A stretch of DNA of 28,941 nucleotides from Bacteroidales bacterium. GTDB taxonomy: Bacteria; Bacteroidota; Bacteroidia; Bacteroidales; UBA7960. Below, in pieces: positions 24,501-28,941 of the stretch. How positions within the stretch are numbered: the first letter of the stretch is position 1; every line of letters begins with the position of its first letter. Below the pieces are notes generated by a model that did not search any database, was not told the origin of the DNA, and saw nothing but the letters and a program-made list of their open reading frames with translations. The stretch is from positions 1-28,941 of the forward strand of contig PWND01000009.1 of the NCBI GenBank assembly GCA_003557965.1. Direction: 5' to 3'. The position numbers and the translations under genes were made by a program.

Positions 24501-25438
24501 CAATAACAGAGTTAGGAATGGATGTTACACATATAACCTCTACAAGTGAACATCAACAATTGCCAAACTTTATTATTATGGTAAAGCATACCGACCTTGA
24601 TGCACTGGCAACATCTTTTGTTGATATGAGTGATGCTGAAGTTGTTTTTGAAGAAGAACTTCACCAGATGCCAACTCAAAACACGGGATGGCATACATGG
24701 GACATTAATAGTTTTGACTATGATGGCAACAGTAACCTAATTATTGAAATTCGCTGGGGAATGCTTGATACTTGGTGTGCATTTAATGATTATTACAGGG
24801 TGAACGGCACTGTAATGGATGAAACCAGGGCAGTATTTGGCTATAGTGATAATGATGCTGTTCCCGGATATAACAGCAACTCGAACCTGCTGCCTAACTT
24901 GTATATAGCATTCGCTGCTGAAGAAACTGCAGAAGAAAAAGAAGTTAGCTTTTTGGTTAAAGATGAATACAACAACTTGCTTGAAGGTGCCGGTGTGGTA
25001 ATCGGATCAAAAACAAAATATACCGATGTTGATGGAACAGCAGGTTTTATACTAATGCCGGGACAATACGCCTATTCTGCATCAAAGGATGGCTATGGCA
25101 GTGCCCAGGGATTTTTTGATGTGGGAGATAATGATATTCAAATAACAGTTGTCCTTGAAGGTGGAGAAAATATAGTTGAAGAAGGTGATACCAAGCTTAC
25201 AAGAGTTTACCCAAATCCGTCAAGAGGAATTGTAAATGTTGAAATTTCCGGTTTATACGGTGATGTTGATATATCAATTATGAACCATCATGGACAAATA
25301 ATCTCAGGAAAATCTGTTCGCAACAATGGATTTGGAATACAAGAATCTTTTAACCTGAGAAATCTTGCTAAAGGTATTTACTATATCAGAATAAAATCAG
25401 AAGATGAAACAATAATTGAAAAAATTATTTTACAATAA
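21533..25438 (+). CDS. Gingipain-family (C25) cysteine protease, Lys-gingipain-like, T9SS-exported
   Basis: The 1301-residue protein has a signal peptide (about 28-46, after a basic leader), a C25 propeptide (50-230), the catalytic domain (265-625) and its Ig-like companion domain (642-720). The catalytic domain reads like P. gingivalis Kgp: His472 in FTAHCSPTAWA, Cys505 in LAIGNCCQSARF (33 residues apart, as in Kgp H444/C477) and Asp543 in HWFEDFYW, at the position of Kgp Asp516 that selects lysine. Thr470 matches Kgp Thr442. Kgp has Gly after the catalytic His; here it is Cys473. Two Ig-like/CARDB-like regions (716-945, with DGNGRLDPGE), a jelly-roll-like region (953-1135), a carboxypeptidase regulatory-like domain and a T9SS type A sorting domain (1221-1301, VYPNPSRGIV) follow. 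Expected activity is cleavage after Lys at the surface; comparisons are from recalled sequence. Confidence 0.88.
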   Translation: MKQPVLQNTKTKRANFLINKAFKSFSTLKMIILIVVLSSSFQVFAQEKINFLHDKNTTLVKSNSFEATEVNYSFEGLNILNVETERGTFTELIMPLGYSVGSIGTPKLPAAKDLIEVPFGAEVHVEVINYTVEEYRLEDYGITNKLMPVQPSLRKDQDVSEVPFEYNDLYYQKKDYITPEIASVEVLGVLRGQRIARLTVAPVSYNPQEGILRVANNIELEIQYKGADIELTNYIKASTFSPYFDVVYNRVLNPFSNRDVFDDHPDLMKYPVKMLIVSHRDFEETLAPFKEWKTKQGFELEVAYTDDIGTTPASIQQWIHDQYNDASPEDPAPTFVIVVGDPSKLPASATGSASGQVTDLYYASVDGDYFPEMYIGRLSARNVQELQNQIDKILYYQKYEFEDPSYLDDVTLIAGQDGYWNPAIGQPTVNYGTQNYFNEANGFTNVNAYLSSYSGCYDEERIAVSLINFTAHCSPTAWAGPYLTVSDVHNMTNEGRYPLAIGNCCQSARFSNDECIGEAWVRAEGKGAVAYIGSAPNTHWFEDFYWAVGAFPIQGNNNGYVPTVEETTLGVYDASFTDDYYVVAAKKFVGNLAITEAHLESYPTHSNVQWYWEGYHTFGDPSTVIYLTQGSENEVSHLPTLPLGMDSFNVSAPPGSYVSISKDGVLHGAAFVGESGEVDVPITPVVEGGDVTIVVTKPQYIPYIDYIPAATLDGPFVVLDEFVINDPGGTQQANYGESFSIDITVKNVGADPVSNVTANLYGADDYISLLDGDNTIEFDNMGIDENDNYATVQNAYNFEIAQDVPDQHQAVFELVITDGTEQWTSNLRITANAPVLSVNPDYTIDDSTGGDGNGRLDPGESAKLIFEVTNTGNAIAGQPVSTLFGDSPYFNIDDQEVINDPVSPGETANIIFNVSAHPSSPEGTLVNLEVFVEDGHWTETASELIIGQVPETVIGEGTTETQHYPFYNYYKANRSQMLYTIDELGHGEKTITELGMDVTHITSTSEHQQLPNFIIMVKHTDLDALATSFVDMSDAEVVFEEELHQMPTQNTGWHTWDINSFDYDGNSNLIIEIRWGMLDTWCAFNDYYRVNGTVMDETRAVFGYSDNDAVPGYNSNSNLLPNLYIAFAAEETAEEKEVSFLVKDEYNNLLEGAGVVIGSKTKYTDVDGTAGFILMPGQYAYSASKDGYGSAQGFFDVGDNDIQITVVLEGGENIVEEGDTKLTRVYPNPSRGIVNVEISGLYGDVDISIMNHHGQIISGKSVRNNGFGIQESFNLRNLAKGIYYIRIKSEDETIIEKIILQ

Positions 25439-25457
25439 CAAATAAAACCAGTAAAAC

Positions 25458-25486
25458 GGGAAGCAGGATATTTATTCCTGCTTCCC
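25458..25486 (+). terminator. Rho-independent terminator after the Kgp-like gene
   Basis: GGGAAGCAGGA (25458-25468) pairs perfectly with TCCTGCTTCCC (25476-25486) around a seven-base loop, followed by TGTTTATTTT. AAAC upstream can extend the stem across a one-base bulge. It lies 20 bases after the stop codon. The next gene starts 46 bases later with no clear promoter, so partial readthrough may express it. Confidence 0.85.
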
Positions 25487-25531
25487 TGTTTATTTTAAAT
25501 TAACCAATTTATAAACAAAAAAATTTAATCA

Positions 25532-28500
25532 ATGAAAAAATTTCTAACAGTTTTATCACTATTTGTGGCAATCACGATTTCTGCCACCGCCCAAACAAAC
25601 TGGGTAAACATAAGTAGTGATACAAAAAAGCCTGCTGAAATTGAATTAATTAGTAGTGACATTAATAACACAACAATTCAATTCACATTGAAAGGCTACA
25701 AACAGAACACTTACAGGACTCCTAACGGATTAGAAAAAGCAATCTCAATCCCTGATGCAGTTCAGATTATGGAAAAGGGGCATCCTGACCTTGGAAAACT
25801 TGTTACTACAGTTATTATTCCTGATCTTGACCAGATGGTTGTAAATGTTGTAAGTTATAACTATAAGGAATATAATGACATTGCTGTTGCTCCTTCAAAA
25901 GGCCATTTCGACAGGAACATTAATCCACAGGACGTGCCTTATGTTTATAAAGATGTTTATGACACAGATGACTTTTGGCCTTCAGAAATTGCCACTCTTG
26001 ATGAGCCTTTTATTATGAGAGATTTTAGAGGACAAGTAGTTACTGTATTTCCTTTTCAGTATAACCCGGTGAGTAATACGCTTAGAGTTTATACTGATAT
26101 TGTGATAGAGGTTAGCTCCAGTGGCAATGAAGGGGAAAATCCATTAGTAAGAAAAAGAGAAGAAATTCTTCTTGAACCCGAGTTTTGAAAGATCTATGAA
26201 AGATTTTTTATTAACTCTGCTACTGCCAAAAAGGATTACCCTTTACTTGAAGGAGAAGAAGGTAGTTTGCTAATAATTTGCTATGATGATTTTATGGAGG
26301 CTATGCAGCCTTTTGTTGACTGGAAACGCACAACAGGAAGACGTACAGAAATAGTTCCTAAATCAGAAGCAGGCACAAACCCATCTGAAATAAAAAACTT
26401 TGTGCAAGATTATTATGATGAAAATGACGACTTTGCTCATTTATTGCTGGTTGGAGATGCGCCTCAAATTCCCCCAATGACAACATCTAACGGAGCTTCT
26501 GATAATGCTTATGGTTTTCTCGTTGGAACAAATTCTTATAATGACATTTTTGTAGGCCGTTTCTCGGCAGAATCTGTAGCAGATGTTGAAACCCAGGTGC
26601 AGAGAATGATAGAATACGAAAGGGATATTAACGAAACAGATACATGGCTTAGCACTGGGATGGGTGTTGCACGAAATGAAGGAACCGGCTCAGGCCATCA
26701 CGGCGAAAACGACTATCAGCACATGGATTTCATCAAGGATACATTGCTTAACTTTACGTATGATGTTGTTCACAGAAGATATGATGGAAATGTTCCCGGT
26801 GTACCTAACACGAATGCAGCAGAAATATCATCTGATATTAATGACGGTGTTTCAATTATTAACTTTTGTAATCATGGCTCTGTTGATGGATGGAGTGTAG
26901 CAGGATATAATATTTCGCATGTAAACCAGTTAACAAACGTTGGCAAGCTTCCTTTTATATGGTCTGTGGCTTGTGTTAACGGAGCGTTTGTAAATGCATT
27001 GTGTTTTGCGGAAGTTTGGCTAAGGGCTACTCATGATGGCCAGCCAACAGGTGCTATTGGAATGAAAGCGGCAACGATTAATCAACCATGGCAGCCTCCT
27101 ATGTGTGGGCAGGATGAAATGAATAGTATTCTAACAGAAGAAAGCATCCCACACGGAAGCACAATAAAACGCACGTATGGTGCCGTTTCTATTAACGGTA
27201 GTATGTTTATGATACCTCAGCACGGAACCCAGGGAACCAGAACTCATGAAACTTGGATATTATTTGGTGACCCTACCTTAATGGTAAGGACTGATGTGCC
27301 AGAAACTATCTCTGCAACTTATGACCCTGTTATATTTCTTGGATTAAGCCAGTTTGATGTTTCGGCACCTGATGCTGATGGCGCTGTTGTAGCCGTTACA
27401 ATTTATGACGAAATTGACGAAGAGGTTGTGATTCTTGGAACAGCAGTTGTTGAGGATGGAGTTGCTAATGTTCATTTTGATGAGCCTGTATCTCAGCCGG
27501 GAATGGCTACTTTAGCTATTACCGGGTTCAATAAAGTTACATACCTGAATGAAGAAATTAATATAATTCCACCTGAAGGGCCATATGTTACTTTTAACAG
27601 CTATGAAATTGATGACTCTGCCGGTAATAATAACGGCGTAGCAGAATATGGCGAATATCTTTCGCTTAACATGAGCCTTAGAAATGTTGGAATTGAAACA
27701 GCAGATGGCGTTGAAGCTGTTCTGAATTCTGAAAGTGAGTATATTACAATTACTGATAATAGTCATAGCTGGGGAAGCATTGATGAAGGTGATGATGCAA
27801 TGCAGGTAGCAGCATTTTCTTTTAAAGTTGATGATGTTATTCCTGATAACCAAAACGTGCTGTTTAATATGATAATTACAGATAGTGACAACAATGAGTG
27901 GGAGTCAAATTTTTCATTAAGGATTTATTCCCCGGTTTTTTCTATTGGTGAATTTTATATTGATGACTCAGCACAAGGCGATGGTAATGGCAGGCTTGAT
28001 CCCGGTGAAGTTGCTGACATTGTTGTAAGATATACAAATAATGGAGGAGCCTATGCAATGGATGCCGTAAGTCAATTTATAGCATCAAGCCCCTACCTGA
28101 CAATTCTTGACGAAGTAATAGAGCATGACGTTATCTTACCTGGTGATTATATTGAAGCAGCTTATACTGTTGAGGCTAATGCTTCTACCCCGGAAGGTAC
28201 GTTGCTGGATGTTTTGTTTAGCATAGAAGATGCTCATTATATTGAGTCAGAGCAAAGCCTTGTAATTGGCCAGGTTCCCGAAACAATTGTAGGAGAGGGC
28301 ACAGATGAAACACAACATTACCCATTTTACAACTATTATAAAGCAAACCGCTCACAAGTGTTATATACTGTTGATGAACTTGGACAGGGTGAAAAAACTA
28401 TAACAGAAATGGGAATGGATATTCGTCATATTACTTCAACACCAGAGCACCAGCAGCTACCCAACTTTAAAGTTAAGGTAAAACATACTGATCTTGAGCA

Positions 28501-28941
28501 GTTGAGCACAAGCTTTGTTAACATGAGTGATGCAGTAATAATATTTGAAGAAAATCCACATCAAATGCCTACTGAAGAAGTTGGATGGCATATATGGGAT
28601 ATTGAAAACTTTGAATATGACGGCAGCAGTAATTTAATTATTGAAGTTGTTTGGGGCCTCCTTGATACATGGTGTGGCTTTAACGATTATTATCGCGTGA
28701 GTGGCACAACGATGCCTACAACCAGGGCAGTGTTTGGATATAATGACAACAACCCTGTACCTGATTATAATGGAAATTCGAATATTCTGCCAAATCTATA
28801 CCTTGCATTTGCTGCTGAAGAAACTGAAGAGGAAAGAGATGTCAACTTTTTGGTAAGAAGTATTTATGGTGATTTGATAGAAGAAGCTGGAGTTCGTGTT
28901 GGCTCAAAAACTCTTTATACTGACCAGCAAGGGAAAACATC
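25532..28941 (+). pseudogene. Arg-gingipain-like C25 cysteine protease with in-frame TGA, cut by window end
   Basis: Residues 1-218 are a signal peptide (1-20, ISATAQ) and a C25 propeptide. A TGA at 26186-26188 (codon 219) stops the frame. The same frame then stays open to the window edge (26189-28941), with KIYERFFIN leading into an RgpB-like catalytic domain. Counting through the stop, the catalytic pair is His448 (FCNHGS) and Cys481 (SVACVNGAF), 33 apart as in RgpB. Asp324 (SDNAYG) matches the S1 aspartate D163 and Trp520 (INQPWQPPM) matches W284, so arginine specificity is predicted. Ig-like regions and the jelly-roll-like region shared with the upstream protease follow; the C-terminus lies beyond the window. 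No in-frame ATG before the catalytic domain could give a secreted product, so without readthrough the gene is dead. A sequence error is also possible. Confidence 0.78.

Noticed and set aside
16622..26188. Genetic-code change (TAG or TGA recoded) or selenocysteine
   Set aside because: TAG ends three intact genes here, no other in-frame TGA occurs in long genes that use TGG for Trp, and neither site is at a catalytic cysteine.

Overview
The window looks like a contig end from an uncultured Bacteroidetes, most likely Bacteroidales or Marinilabiliales. Base composition is low-GC. Starts have AT-rich leaders without Shine-Dalgarno sequences, and some promoters match the Bacteroidetes form TTTG-N20-TAnnTTTG. 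At least five proteins end in type IX secretion (T9SS) type A sorting domains. The first ~145 bases are the exception: they are GC-rich and read as part of 1-deoxy-D-xylulose-5-phosphate synthase (dxs). They are joined inside a low-GC surface-protein gene, so the contig end is probably chimeric.

Layout: 1-145 is the dxs fragment. Positions 126-9897 (minus strand) hold three exported proteins: a truncated PKD/cleaved-adhesin protein and two very large modular trypsin-like (S1) proteases, both with complete catalytic triads, trypsin-type S1 aspartates and T9SS tails. The larger protease carries a recent ~948-bp internal tandem duplication. Positions 10280-16918 hold a small T9SS protein divergent from a plus-strand thiol/envelope cluster: a large Omp28-like T9SS protein (CPAC), a TlpA-like thioredoxin (CRPC), a DUF6029-like barrel protein and an Omp28-like lipoprotein (CPNC) interrupted by an in-frame TAG. 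Positions 17090-21269 are a housekeeping island: class I fumarase (minus), then rbfA, a SAM methyltransferase and a LolC/E-FtsX-type permease as a tight plus-strand operon. Positions 21533-28941 hold two adjacent gingipain-family (C25) cysteine proteases. The first resembles Lys-gingipain, the second Arg-gingipain. The second is interrupted by one in-frame TGA and runs off the window.

The main biological theme is a T9SS-exported proteolytic arsenal: two Arg/Lys-type serine proteases and a Kgp-like/Rgp-like pair whose recalled specificity residues are conserved. These lie on the same contig as three CxxC thioredoxin-fold envelope proteins that could manage disulfides in the periplasm or at the surface. 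The serine proteases carry zymogen sites after Arg, so activation by an Arg-specific protease of the same organism is plausible but is inference. Both nonsense interruptions can also be explained by compensating homopolymer-length changes, so they may be sequence errors.
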